Below, piece by piece: positions 15,610-24,570 of a DNA stretch of 64,000 nt (position 1 is the stretch's first letter; each line of letters begins with the position of its first letter). The notes beneath the pieces are model-generated. The model had not been told where the DNA came from. It saw nothing but the letters and a program-made list of their open reading frames with translations, and made no database searches. A program made the translations under genes and the position numbers. This DNA is from UBA4742 sp963785815. Its GTDB lineage: Bacteria; Actinomycetota; Acidimicrobiia; Acidimicrobiales; Acidimicrobilacustridaceae. The DNA lies in assembly GCA_963785815.1 (NCBI GenBank), contig CAWAWN010000002.1, positions 744,001 to 808,000 on the forward strand, written 5' to 3'.

Positions 15610-15954
15610 GTGAGGAGCGTGCGCCGACCGTGGGCCGTGGTGGCCGGGCTGGCCGCCCTCGCCGCGCTGGCTCTGGCCCTGGCCTCCACCCCGAGCGTCG
15701 CGGCGCCGTCCGCCACCGGCCAGCACTCGCCCCGGGCCGCGGCCCCGGCCGACCACGTCGCCGTCGTCGGCGTCATCGACGCCCGAACCTCCGCCGCACT
15801 GGTCAACCTCTTCGGCTTGTTCGGCGCCGGCCTGCTCCTGCTGGCCGCCTCGTCCTGGTCGGCTGGCGGTTGCCCCCCACCGACCCCGTCGACCACCCAC
15901 GGGCTGCGCCGTTGGCGGGCCCGGCTCGTCGGCGCGCCACCCGTCCTCTCCTGA
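15610..15954 (+). CDS. Small secreted or membrane protein of unknown function
   Basis: The 114-residue product begins at GTG. It has a signal-peptide-like start (RRPWAVVAGLAALAALALALAS), a second hydrophobic segment (LVNLFGLFGAGLLLLAASSW) near residues 65-85 and a basic tail. No family is recognised. It is followed by another small membrane protein on the same strand, and the two may be co-transcribed. Confidence 0.5.
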   Translation: MRSVRRPWAVVAGLAALAALALALASTPSVAAPSATGQHSPRAAAPADHVAVVGVIDARTSAALVNLFGLFGAGLLLLAASSWSAGGCPPPTPSTTHGLRRWRARLVGAPPVLS

Positions 15955-16019
15955 CCCGACCGCGCCCGCCATCGCCGGCGCACATCGACGCGGCCCACCC
16001 GGGCCGAACAGGAGACCCC

Positions 16020-16454
16020 GTGAGCCCTTCACTCGACACCCGCACCTGGGGCCGGGCCACACCCGCCGACCTCACCAATCGCCGTCCCCTGGTCGTCCTC
16101 ATCGCCGTCGGCCTGGTGGTGTTCGGCCTGCTCGTGCCCCGCCTGGGCCTGCCCCCCAAGGTGCCGCCCCTGACCGTCGACAACCCCACCCCCTACACGG
16201 TGTTCATCGAGGCCCGCGACGGACCCCACGACGGTTGGGCGCCCATCGCCATCGTCCACGCCCAACGCACCGACACCGAGACCGAGCTCGTCGACGAGGG
16301 CGCCGACTGGGACCTGCGCTTCACCAGCCAGGGCGTCGTGTTGGACGGTTACCACGTGACCCGGGCCCAGCTGGCCGCCGACCACTGGCACTACACCGTG
16401 CCGTCCGACGTGGCTCGCCGGCTCGAGGCCCGAGGCGTCTCACCCAGCCCCTGA
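16020..16454 (+). CDS. Single-pass membrane protein of unknown function
   Basis: The start at GTG 16020 is chosen because AGGAG lies seven bases upstream; the open frame runs far upstream through non-coding DNA. The 144-residue product has a cytoplasmic N-terminus, one transmembrane segment (PLVVLIAVGLVVFGLLV, about 25-41) and an extracellular beta-rich domain (VDNPTPYTVFIEARDGPHDGW). The domain resembles small conserved actinobacterial exported domains, but I cannot name it. Confidence 0.65.
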   Translation: MSPSLDTRTWGRATPADLTNRRPLVVLIAVGLVVFGLLVPRLGLPPKVPPLTVDNPTPYTVFIEARDGPHDGWAPIAIVHAQRTDTETELVDEGADWDLRFTSQGVVLDGYHVTRAQLAADHWHYTVPSDVARRLEARGVSPSP

Positions 16455-16586
16455 TCGCTGCTTGTAGGCTGAGCTGCTGGCAGCGCCGCCCGCCGCCACG
16501 CCGACGAGTGTGGCCGCCACCGCCGCCGTGCACGCGATGGCCAGCGACCAGCGACGACGCGGTCGTGTGAATGGGATCCTGCCCAT
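16440..16586 (-). CDS. Possible 48-residue membrane peptide
   Basis: A short frame begins at ATG 16586 with GGAG about nine bases upstream. It encodes a basic start (GRIPFTRPRRR) and one hydrophobic helix (SLAIACTAAVAATLVGVAAGGAA). It overlaps the 3' end of the convergent membrane-protein gene by 15 bases. There is no homology evidence, so it is listed only as possible. Confidence 0.3.
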   Translation of the reverse strand: MGRIPFTRPRRRWSLAIACTAAVAATLVGVAAGGAASSSAYKQRSGAG

Positions 16587-16698
16587 GTACCCCATCTCCT
16601 CGGTCGCGGACCAGTGGACTGCCGCCCTCGGTTCCCTACGACCGTCGCGTCCGAACGGTTCGCGGCGTGGCAAGCCTGGCGTGGGTCAGACTTGGCGG

Positions 16699-17544
16699 AT
16701 GGGTCTCACGGAGCGGTCCGGCCTGGCCGACCGGGTGGTCGGCTGCTACCAGGACCTCGATGGCCTGTCGATGGCGCTGGTCACCGGCTCGGTGGCCCGA
16801 GGGCTCTCCGACGACGACTCGGACCTGGACGTCCACCTCTACTTCGACGAGGTCGATCGGGTCGCGCTGGAGGACGCACCCCGGGTCGACGCCATCGGGG
16901 GCCGACGCATCGTCGGGGTGACCCGGGCCACGGGCTACCTCGAGAAGTACTGGCTCGACGATCGCTACCTCGACGTGGAGTCGGTGTCCACGGTGGTGTT
17001 GGACGTAGCTGCGGAAGCCCTGGCCTCGGGGCAGGCCACCGACCAGGTGCTGGGTCTGGCCTGCTCGCTGCACGACGCGCTCGTCCTGCGCGGTGGCGAC
17101 GACCTGGCCCGCTGGCAGGCGCGCCTGGTGTACGGCGACGAGCTGGCTCGTCACCAGGTGCGGTCGCGTGGCGTCCGGTTGCTGGCGCCGAGCGTGCTCT
17201 ACCGTCTCAGCTTCGCCCGGGGCGACACCCTGAGCTACGCGGCGCGCGTGTCGGCGGTGATGCTCGAGGTGGTCGGCCTCCTCGGCGCCGTGAACCGGGC
17301 CTTCCTGCCCCTGTCCGAGCCGAAGTGGTTGCCCTGGCACCTCGATCGCCTCGAGCTGCGCCCGCCGGACCTGCAGGCCCGCCTCGACGCCGGGCTGACC
17401 CGTCCCGATCCCTCCGCGGTGGCTGACCTGGACCGGCTCGTGTCCGAGGTCCTCGACCTGGTCGACGTGCACGTGCCCGATGCGTCCACCGCGCCCGCCC
17501 GCTTCGTGCTCGACCTCGACCCGACCCACCCGCCCCGGCCATGA
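16699..17544 (+). CDS. Nucleotidyltransferase-fold protein
   Basis: The 281-residue protein has a pol-beta-type nucleotidyltransferase signature near its N-terminus: MALVTGSVARG, then DDDSDLDVHLYF, the GS ... DxD metal site. A predominantly helical C-terminal region (KYWLDDRYLDVESVS, LSYAARVSAVMLEVVGLLGAVNRAFLP) resembles DUF4037-type proteins. The start at ATG 16699 is the first methionine before the conserved core. It is ATGA-coupled to the PhyH-type dioxygenase, so the two may modify the same small molecule. The substrate is unknown. Confidence 0.75.
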   Translation: MGLTERSGLADRVVGCYQDLDGLSMALVTGSVARGLSDDDSDLDVHLYFDEVDRVALEDAPRVDAIGGRRIVGVTRATGYLEKYWLDDRYLDVESVSTVVLDVAAEALASGQATDQVLGLACSLHDALVLRGGDDLARWQARLVYGDELARHQVRSRGVRLLAPSVLYRLSFARGDTLSYAARVSAVMLEVVGLLGAVNRAFLPLSEPKWLPWHLDRLELRPPDLQARLDAGLTRPDPSAVADLDRLVSEVLDLVDVHVPDASTAPARFVLDLDPTHPPRP

Positions 17545-18323
17545 GCGCGCTGACCGACGACCAGCTGGCGCGCTGGCAGGCGGACGGCTTCGTGCGCATC
17601 GCCGGCTTCGCCGATCCCGAGGTGGGCGCGACCATGCTCGAGGCGGTCGTCGACCTGGTCCGCCGAGCGGAGGCCGGCGAGCCCGTCGACCCGGCCCTGG
17701 TGCTGCCCGAGCAGCAGCCCGACCTGCCCGGCGAGGCCGACGACACCCCGGAGCGCCACGTGTCGAAGGTGTTCCGCGTGGCCCGCCTGGCGCCCTTCCG
17801 CCGATTCATCGACCGCGACGACGTGGGTGCCATCGCCGCCGAGTTGATCGGCACCGACGACCTCGACTGCTTCCTCAGCCAGTTCATCTTCAAGAACCCG
17901 GGCGCCTGGGGCCAACCGTGGCATCAGGACTCCTACTACTTCCCGTTCGACCCGCCCGGACCCGTGGTCGGGCTGTGGCTGGCCGTCACCCGGGCCACGC
18001 TGGCCAACGGCTGCCTGCACGTGGTGCCCGGCTCGCACCGCGAGCCCGTGCACACCCACGTCCCCGACCGCCGAGCGGGCGCCAACTACGGCTACACCGA
18101 GATCGTCGACCACGACATGCGCGGGTCCGAACCCGTGCTGATGGAACCCGGCGACCTGCTCGTGTTCGACAGCCACTTGATGCACCGGTCCACCGACAAC
18201 GCCAGCATCGACCTGCGCGCCGCCATGGTCTTCCACGTGGCCGCCACCGGCACCGTCGATCGGACCATGGCCGAGAAGGGGTACACGGTCAACGACTGGT
18301 TCTCGGTCCGATCGAGCGCCTGA
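17541..18323 (+). CDS. Phytanoyl-CoA dioxygenase (PhyH) family oxygenase
   Basis: The 260-residue Fe(II)/2-oxoglutarate oxygenase has the metal ligands visible as HxD in PWHQDSYYFPFD (His about 130) and the distal His in DSHLMHRSTDNAS, with a 2-oxoglutarate-binding Arg just after. WLAVTRATLANGCLHVVPGSH is the typical strand before the distal motif. The length is normal for the family. The start overlaps the upstream nucleotidyltransferase stop by ATGA. The substrate cannot be read from sequence. Confidence 0.85.
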   Translation: MSALTDDQLARWQADGFVRIAGFADPEVGATMLEAVVDLVRRAEAGEPVDPALVLPEQQPDLPGEADDTPERHVSKVFRVARLAPFRRFIDRDDVGAIAAELIGTDDLDCFLSQFIFKNPGAWGQPWHQDSYYFPFDPPGPVVGLWLAVTRATLANGCLHVVPGSHREPVHTHVPDRRAGANYGYTEIVDHDMRGSEPVLMEPGDLLVFDSHLMHRSTDNASIDLRAAMVFHVAATGTVDRTMAEKGYTVNDWFSVRSSA

Positions 18324-18406
18324 CCAGGCACCCGCAGGAGGAGCGCTCGCGTCGGTGATGGCGTCCGACGCACCGCGGACCCAGGCGTGGCGCGCCGCGA
18401 GTGGGA

Positions 18407-18634
18407 TCAGCCGGCTCCAGTCGCCTGCGAACGGGTCCGGCTGCGCAGCGCCCGCAGGACGCTCACCACCAGCGCGGCTGCCACGAAGGCGACCATGCAG
18501 GCCCATCCGGCGAGCCCGTGGTGTGCGGCCAGGGCCGTGGCGCCGACGGCGGCGACCGCCAGGACGCCGATGACCGGGTCGTCACCGACGATGAAGTCGT
18601 ACCAGAAGCGGCCGAAGGCCCCGACGTACCTCAC
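18407..18634 (-). CDS. Small membrane protein coupled to the COG4280-like gene
   Basis: The 75-residue product has two hydrophobic segments (PVIGVLAVAAVGATALAAHHG and LAGWACMVAFVAAALVVSVL) and a basic tail. ATG 18634 overlaps the stop of the upstream membrane gene by four bases. It is probably an accessory subunit of that protein. The function is unknown. Confidence 0.65.
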   Translation of the reverse strand: MRYVGAFGRFWYDFIVGDDPVIGVLAVAAVGATALAAHHGLAGWACMVAFVAAALVVSVLRALRSRTRSQATGAG

Positions 18635-19368
18635 GAGGCCGCCAGCCCGGTCGGGTCGAGGGCCAGCCAGCGACGCGCGAACGCGACCATGGCGAGCGAC
18701 ACCGCCAGGATCCCGGCGATGAGGGCCAGGATGGCGAGGTCGCCGCCCGGCCAGTCCGCACCGGCACCTTCGGCGCTCCAGAACGTGCCGAAGGAGGTGA
18801 GCATGACGCCGACCCCGAACTTGAGCGTGTTCTCCGGGACGCGGGACAGGGGACCGTGCACCACGGCCCCGGCGATGCCCACCACGACCAGGGCCGCGGC
18901 CGCCCCGGCCGCGGCCAGCCCGACGCTGCCCTGCGAGCCGCCGAAGGTGACGACGATGAACGCCACCTCGAGGCCCTCGAGGAACACGCCCTTGAAGGCC
19001 ACCGTGAAGGCGTACCAGTCGTGGCCCGACGCACCGCGCAGCTCGTCGACCTCGTGGCGGTAGATGGCGTCCTCGTCATGGAGTGCCTTCAGCCCGCTGG
19101 CGCGCAGGATCGCCTTGCGGAGCCACTGCAGGCCGAAGATGAGCAGCAACGTCCCCACGATGACCCGCAGGGTGGCGATCGGCAGGCGGGTGATGGCGGG
19201 TCCGAAGGCGACGACGATGGCGGTCAAGGCGACGAGGGCCACGGCCGCACCCCACGCCGCCGACCGCCATCCCCGGGTGACGCCGACGGCGAGCACGATG
19301 GTGAGGGCCTCGACCATCTCGACCGCGCTGGCGGCGAAGGCACCGAGGAAGAGGAGGAGGTCGGTCAT
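18631..19368 (-). CDS. COG4280-like multi-pass membrane protein
   Basis: The 245-residue product has about six transmembrane helices. It begins LLLFLGAFAASAVEMVEALTIVLAVGVTRGWRSA and has a second, similar block FKGVFLEGLEVAFIVVTFGGSQG. The repeated (S/L)E-x2-EA/EV patterns within membranes resemble metal or ion permeases of the FTR1/TMEM165 sort, and COG4280 proteins show this layout. Transport of a cation is a reasonable guess but is not shown. It is followed directly by a small coupled membrane protein. Confidence 0.7.
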   Translation of the reverse strand: MTDLLLFLGAFAASAVEMVEALTIVLAVGVTRGWRSAAWGAAVALVALTAIVVAFGPAITRLPIATLRVIVGTLLLIFGLQWLRKAILRASGLKALHDEDAIYRHEVDELRGASGHDWYAFTVAFKGVFLEGLEVAFIVVTFGGSQGSVGLAAAGAAAALVVVGIAGAVVHGPLSRVPENTLKFGVGVMLTSFGTFWSAEGAGADWPGGDLAILALIAGILAVSLAMVAFARRWLALDPTGLAAS

Positions 19369-19509
19369 GAGGATCCAGGTTGGGTCGACCCACGCGAGCC
19401 GACCGGGCTGGCGGAGGGAGGGGGATCGTAGGGGAGGGCGTGCTTGGCGGTGAAGTGCTTGGTCAGAGGCTGGCGGAGGCTCGATGGAAGCAATGGTGGT
19501 AGCAACGGC

Positions 19510-20280
19510 ATGGAATATGTGGAGGTGTGGATTGGTTGTGGGTTGGGGTGGTGGGGGGTGGGTGGTGTTGTGGTTGTTGAGGGTGTTTGGAGGTTGGAGT
19601 TGGTTGTTTGTGGTTGGAGGTTGCGTGGTGGGGTGAGGGTTGGTGTGGTGGTTGGGTGTGGTGGGTTTTGGTTTTGGTGGTTAGTGTTTGGTGTTGGGGG
19701 TTGAGTTTGGTTGTTGATAGATTTTGTTGGTTTGGTTGTTGGTTGTTATTGTTGTTTTGTTGGTGGTGGTGGGGTTGGTGTTTTGTGTGGTGTTGAGGTA
19801 GCGGTTGGGGTGTGAGGTTAGTTTGTTGTTTGGGTTTGTTTTGGAGTGCTTTGGTTGTTTTGGTGTTTGCGTTTTGGTTTTGTGTTGGTTAGGAGTTGGT
19901 GGTAGCGGGTTAGTTTATTGTTTTGTAGTGTTTTGTTGTTGATTGAAGTAGGTGGTGTTGGTTGGGTTGAGTTTTTTGTTGGTGGTGTGTGGGTGTGTGT
20001 TTTGTGTTGCTGGGGAGTTTAGCGTGGGTGTTGGCGTTGGTTTTGAGGTTGAGCAGCGTGTTCGTTGAGGTTTGTTGGTTGGTGGTTTGGTTAGTTTTGG
20101 TTTTTGGTGTAGGGGTTGTGCTGTGTTGTTGGCGTGTGAGCTGGGTTTGAGTTCGGTTGTTTGTTTGAGTTGGTTTAGTTGTGCGGGTTGGTGTTGGTGT
20201 TGGTGTGTGCTGCGTTTGGGTGTGGCTGTTGCTGAGCTGGTTGGCGATCGATAGAGTTTTGCTGCTATCTTGTTTTGTGT
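19510..20280. other. G/T-only (keto-skewed) low-complexity tract
   Basis: Over 19561-20040 I count 29 A and 8 C in 480 bases, so G+T is about 92% on the + strand. Between 19510 and 19801 there is a single C. The left edge is sharp (about 19510), while the right edge fades between about 20040 and 20300. No short unit repeats exactly. Any protein read from it is low-complexity and I see no start signals, so I call it non-coding. The tract would form G-quadruplex-like runs on one strand. Confidence 0.85.
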
Positions 20281-20544
20281 GAGGAGCTTGCGGGTTGCTG
20301 CTGTTGAGCTGGTTGTGAGCCTCGCTCGATTGCGCCTATGCTGTTGCTGTTCGAAGGCCCCAGCCGCCCCTATGTCGCCGTGGCTGCTCCTGGGGTCCGC
20401 CACTGGTTCGTCCATGCCCCTCTCCATTCGATCTGGATGCCGTTCTCGGAAACCCGGACCCAACTGAGAGTGGTTCTGAGAACAGTTTCGTTCCACTCCG
20501 AGAGAATGGTCTGTTTAGCGCCTGGCCTTGGATTGTGAGATCGG

Positions 20545-21279
20545 ATGGGGTCTCGCGAACATCTGAGGATGTTCGGCGATGCGAGGTCCCAAGGCTGCTG
20601 GATGCGGTGGGGGGCCGGTTTCGTCACGTTGGCGTTGGTGGGCGAGTGGCTCGGCCACACCGTGACCTGGCTGTTGAGTGGTGGGGGCCGGGCCTGCCCT
20701 GTCGGGCCCGATGCACACCTATCTGGCTTTGTCGCGTGCCGTCTGGTCGCGGTGGCTGTGTCGTGGTTGACGTGGCGTGGTCTGTCGCAGCTGGGCCGCC
20801 TCACAGCGTCGTTGCATCGGGCCCTGTGCCGGATTTCGCTGTCCGACCCAGAGCTTCGCGACCAGGCACGATCCGTCGTCGAGTCCGGCGCCGCCATCCC
20901 GCCGCCGGGCCCGGTTCGGCTGTGGATGGGTCTTTTCTCGGTGCAGGTGGCGGTCTACCTGGCCCAGGAGAACCTCGAGATCCATCTGCTCGGTCTGCCA
21001 GCTCCCAGGCTGCACGTCCTGACGGCGCACTGGGGCCTGCCGTTGCTGGTGCACGGCGTAGTGGCCTTCGCCGGTGCCGTCATCGCCATCTCAGTCCTGG
21101 ATCGGTGGGGCGCCCACCTCGACGAGGCGCTCCACGTGGCGAGGCTCTACGTCACCTTGGCGGCACCGCAGACTCCGGTGGCTACGTGGTCGGGCGATCT
21201 GGTCCCAGCCCCGTGCCCGGTCCGTCTGTTCGGGCTCTCGTTCCTTTCCCGGCCTCCGCCGGCGTGGATGGTCATCTGA
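20545..21279 (+). CDS. Multi-pass membrane protein at the head of the copper cluster
   Basis: The 244-residue product has about four or five hydrophobic segments (WGAGFVTLALVGEWLGHTVTW, LVAVAVSWLTWRG, LWMGLFSVQVAVYLAQEN, LPLLVHGVVAFAGAVIAISVL). It contains His and Glu residues within or near the membrane (HTVTWLLSG, AQENLEIHLL). I do not recognise the family. It precedes the secreted protein and CopCD in the same direction by about 70 bp, so a role in metal homeostasis is suggested by context only. Confidence 0.6.
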   Translation: MGSREHLRMFGDARSQGCWMRWGAGFVTLALVGEWLGHTVTWLLSGGGRACPVGPDAHLSGFVACRLVAVAVSWLTWRGLSQLGRLTASLHRALCRISLSDPELRDQARSVVESGAAIPPPGPVRLWMGLFSVQVAVYLAQENLEIHLLGLPAPRLHVLTAHWGLPLLVHGVVAFAGAVIAISVLDRWGAHLDEALHVARLYVTLAAPQTPVATWSGDLVPAPCPVRLFGLSFLSRPPPAWMVI

Positions 21280-21350
21280 GCGCACCCACCGGGTGCTGAC
21301 CATCTATGTTCGCCGCGCCTGCGGCGGCACCATCGAGGGAAGGAACCTTC

Positions 21351-22028
21351 ATGTCACGTCTCACGAGACGAATGGCTGGCGCGTCCGCTGCTCGTCGTCG
21401 CTCTGGTCGCTCTGCTCGCCGCACCTGCCTTCGCCCACGAGACCCGCCAGGTGGGCTCCTACTCGGTGGCGGTGGGGTGGTCCCACGAGCCCGCCTACGC
21501 GGGCGCCGAGAACGGCGTCCAGATCTTCATCCACGACGCCAACGGCAACGCCATCGACGACCTGGGCACCCCGACCAGCCTCAAGGTCCAGGCCATCTTC
21601 GGCGGCCAGACCAGCCCGTATCTGGGCCTGGAGCCGTCTTGGGACCCCGACACCGGTCTGGGCACCCACGGCGAATGGGACGCGGCGCTGACCCCGACCC
21701 AGCCGGGCGTGTACACGTTCCACTTCACCGGTTCGATTAACGGGCAGGCGGTCGACCAAAAGTTCACCGCGGTCCTGACTCCACCTTCGCGGTGGTCGAG
21801 GACCCGACCGGGATCGAGTTCCCCACCAAGACCCCGACCGTGGCCGCGCTGGCCACCGCCCAGACGAGGGCGGAGCCGAGAATCGCTGCCGCCCAGTCGG
21901 CGGCCGCCTCGGCCAAGGACTCGGTGTCCACCGCCAAGACCTTGTCGATCATCTCGCTGATCATCGCCGTGGTGGCAGTCGTGGTGGCACTGGTGATCGG
22001 TCTCAGGCGGCGCGGTTCGACGACGTGA
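21351..22028 (+). CDS. Secreted, C-terminally anchored protein next to CopCD; frame broken twice
   Basis: ATG 21351 follows GGAAGG. Correcting one extra base near 21372 gives a signal peptide (WLARPLLVVALVALLAAPAFA) that runs into HETRQVGSYSVAVGWSHEPAY, NGVQIFIHDA and a beta-rich domain ending GVYTFHFTGSINGQ. Correcting one missing base near 21770 joins it to a region with TPTVAALATA and a final transmembrane anchor (IISLIIAVVAVVVALVIGLRRR). The two shifts have opposite signs. This family commonly accompanies CopC/CopD in actinobacteria but has no assigned role. A periplasmic metal-related function is inference. Confidence 0.6.
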
Positions 22029-22047
22029 GCCGCCGGATCGACCGCTG

Positions 22048-24049
22048 ATGCGCGACCATCTGAGGACGACCGTGGCTGGTGCCGCGGTCGTCCTTGCGGC
22101 CGTCACGCTCACGATCTCTGTGCTGATCGTGGGCGTGACCCCGGCCGGCGCCCACGCGGCTGCGGGTCAGCTCATCACCTGACGCCGGGGCGGTGCTGAA
22201 GACGGCGCCGTCACAGGTGCTGGTCGTCTTCGGGGAGCGACCCGACCCGAAGCTGTCGAGCCTGCGCGTCCTTGACCCCTCCGGCCAGAACCGTGTCCAA
22301 GGCCCCACCCGGGTGGTGCCGGGCCAACCACTGAGCCTCGAGGTCTCGGTCGGTCACCTGGGTACAGGCGTGTACTCGGTCATCTGGACGACGATCTCGG
22401 CGGTCGACGGGCATCTGGCGAGCGGCACCTTCGCCTTCGGCGTCGGTGTCTCCGCGGTGAACCTGCCGGCGACCAGTGCGACCTCGGCCGCCCCGGGCCC
22501 GTCCCCACTGACCTCGGCGTCCCGTTGGCTGCTCTACGCCGGGCTAATGGGCCTGGTGGGCGCCGCGGTAGTCGGGCTCGTCTGCTTCGGCGTGCCCCGC
22601 CGGCCGGCCTGGCCGTGGCTGTTCGTGGTGGCCTGGGGAGTGGCCGTGGTCGGCGTGGTCGGCATCGGCGCTGGTGAGGCCCGCACCGCCCATCTGGGGC
22701 TGAGCCATCTGTTCGGTTCGACCTTCGGTCATCAGATCGCGGTGCGGGTGGTGCCGCTACTGGTCGGCGCCGCCGTAGCTGCCGTCGCTCTGCTCGTGTC
22801 TCCCCGGTCGTGGCGACGCCGGGTCATGGTGGCCGTGCTCGGTCTGGCGGGCTTGGCCGCCATGTGGGGTGACGTCACCGACAGCCACGCCGCGGCCGCC
22901 CGTTCGCTGTCCGGGCTGAAGATGGTCGAGCAGTGGCTGCACTTCGTGTCGGCCGGGGTCTGGATCGGTGGGCTGGTGACCCTGCTGATCGGGCTGATCG
23001 GCCTCCACTCGGCCGGGCGTGGACAGGCGGCCCGGCGGTACTCAAACCTGGCGCTGGCCGCGGTGGCCGTGCTGGTGGCCTCGGGGACGCTGCGGGCCAT
23101 CGACGAGATCGGCAGCTGGAACGCCCTGTTCTCGTCGTCGTTCGGTCGCCTGATCCTGGTGAAGTCCGCGCTCCTGCTCGTCCTGGTGGGGTTGGGGGCT
23201 CGCAACCGCTACCGCTCGGTCCCCGAGGTCGAGGGATCCGCCCGGCCCCTCCTCACGTTGGGACGCGTCGAGTTGGGCCTGGCCGCCGTCGTGCTGGTGG
23301 CCACCGCCGTTCTACAGGGCCTGGCCCCACCCAGCTCGGTGGCCGCCGCCGCTCCGCCCAAGCCGCTGGTGGTCATCGGCCACGACTTCGGGACCACCGT
23401 GAAGGTGAAGCTGAGCATCTCGCCCGGCCTGACCGGCTTCAACCAGTTTGAGCTGGCCGTCGACGACTACGACACCGGCCGACCCGTGATCGCCAACCCG
23501 GTCACCCTGACCTTCTCCCAGCCCGACCGTCCCGACCTGGGCAGCTCCACCCTCACCCTGCACCGGGCCCCCGACCGGACCTACCAGGCGTCAGGCCCGA
23601 ACCTGTCGATCACCGGCACCTGGCGCGTCATCGTGCTCGTGCAACAACCGGGCGGCGCCACCCAGGTCGACCTGTCGGTCACGCCGCGCACCCCGCCCCA
23701 GCACATCACCGTCAACCACAGCCCCGGCATCCCCGACCTCTACACCATCAGCCTCACCACCGGCGGGACCGTGCAGGTCTACCTCGACCCCGGAAAGCCC
23801 GGCCTCAACGAGTTCCACACCACCTACGTCGGCACCGACGGCCGGGAGACCCCGACTCGTTCGCTGTCGGTCCACGTGTCGGGCCCCTCAGGCCCGACTC
23901 GCCAGCTGGCTGTCCGCAAACTCGACACCATCGGCCACTTCGTGGCCGACCTGACCGGCGCGACCCGAGGCAAGTACCGCTTCACGCTCAACGCCACCTT
24001 CGCCGACGACACCCGCGCCGTCTCGACGATCACCATCTCCGTCCACTAG
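22048..24049 (+). CDS. copCD: CopC-CopD fusion, copper resistance/import protein; one frame break near 22166
   Basis: ATG 22048 starts a signal peptide ending PAGAHAA. One extra G in the GGG near 22164-22166 breaks the frame; without it the sequence reads VSSSPDAGAVLKTAPSQVLVVFGE, a CopC beta-barrel, with GHLGTGVYSVIWTTISAVDGH carrying the typical C-terminal CopC His. The CopD part follows with about eight transmembrane helices (AARSLSGLKMVEQWLHFVSAGVWIGGL is the signature His-containing helix). A C-terminal periplasmic domain of about 230 residues resembles YtkA-like domains. These proteins bind periplasmic copper and move it across the membrane. SCO1 downstream supports use in cytochrome oxidase assembly. 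Confidence 0.85.
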
Positions 24050-24069
24050 AGCGAAAGGCCGCCCCCGCC

Positions 24070-24570
24070 ATGGCCAGCTCAACCAGAGGTGCCGGACCCC
24101 CGCCAGCATGTCGGTTCGTGTCGACCGCGGCCCGAACTGGGCGCCCGAGTAGGGGGAGCTCGTTCGGGCTGGTTGCGGTTGGGATCGCGCTGGCCCTCAT
24201 CGTGGTGGCCGGGTGCGCCCCGGCCAACCCCTCGACCACGACCACCTCCGCCCGTCCGCGGACCCCTGCACAGCTGCAGATCTTGGCCCCCACCCCCAAC
24301 CAGGTCGTGAACGGCTCAACCCTCGACTTGAAGCTGGCCATCACCGGAGCCACCATCGTCGCCCCCAGCCAGGTCACCGGCATCAGCCCGACCCAGGGCC
24401 ACGTCCACGTCTCGGTCGACGGGAAGCTGGTCAGCATGACCTACGGGCTCAGCCAACAGCTGACCGGGCTGACTCCCGGCACCCACACCGTCCAAGCCGA
24501 GTTCGTGGCCTCCGATCACCGGCCCTTCGCCAACCGGGTCGTGGCCGCCGTCGTCTTCCAGGTCCAATGA
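24070..24570 (+). CDS. Lipoprotein of unknown function in the copper cluster
   Basis: The 166-residue protein has a long basic start, a hydrophobic core and a lipobox-like LIVVAGCAP (Cys about 49), followed by a Thr/Ser linker. The mature domain is beta-rich: QILAPTPNQVVNGSTLDLKLAITG, HVHVSVDGKL, then LTPGTHTVQAEFVASDH. The HVHxxVDG element resembles DUF4399-like domains. The true start may be further in. It is ATGA-coupled to the next gene. Confidence 0.6.
   Translation: MASSTRGAGPPPACRFVSTAARTGRPSRGSSFGLVAVGIALALIVVAGCAPANPSTTTTSARPRTPAQLQILAPTPNQVVNGSTLDLKLAITGATIVAPSQVTGISPTQGHVHVSVDGKLVSMTYGLSQQLTGLTPGTHTVQAEFVASDHRPFANRVVAAVVFQVQ

Noticed and set aside
19915..20496. A 193-codon minus-strand frame in the G/T tract
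   Set aside because: Its Asn/Thr/Gln-rich reading is what any A/C-rich strand encodes. There is no ribosome-binding site and no domain, and it starts outside the tract in unrelated sequence.
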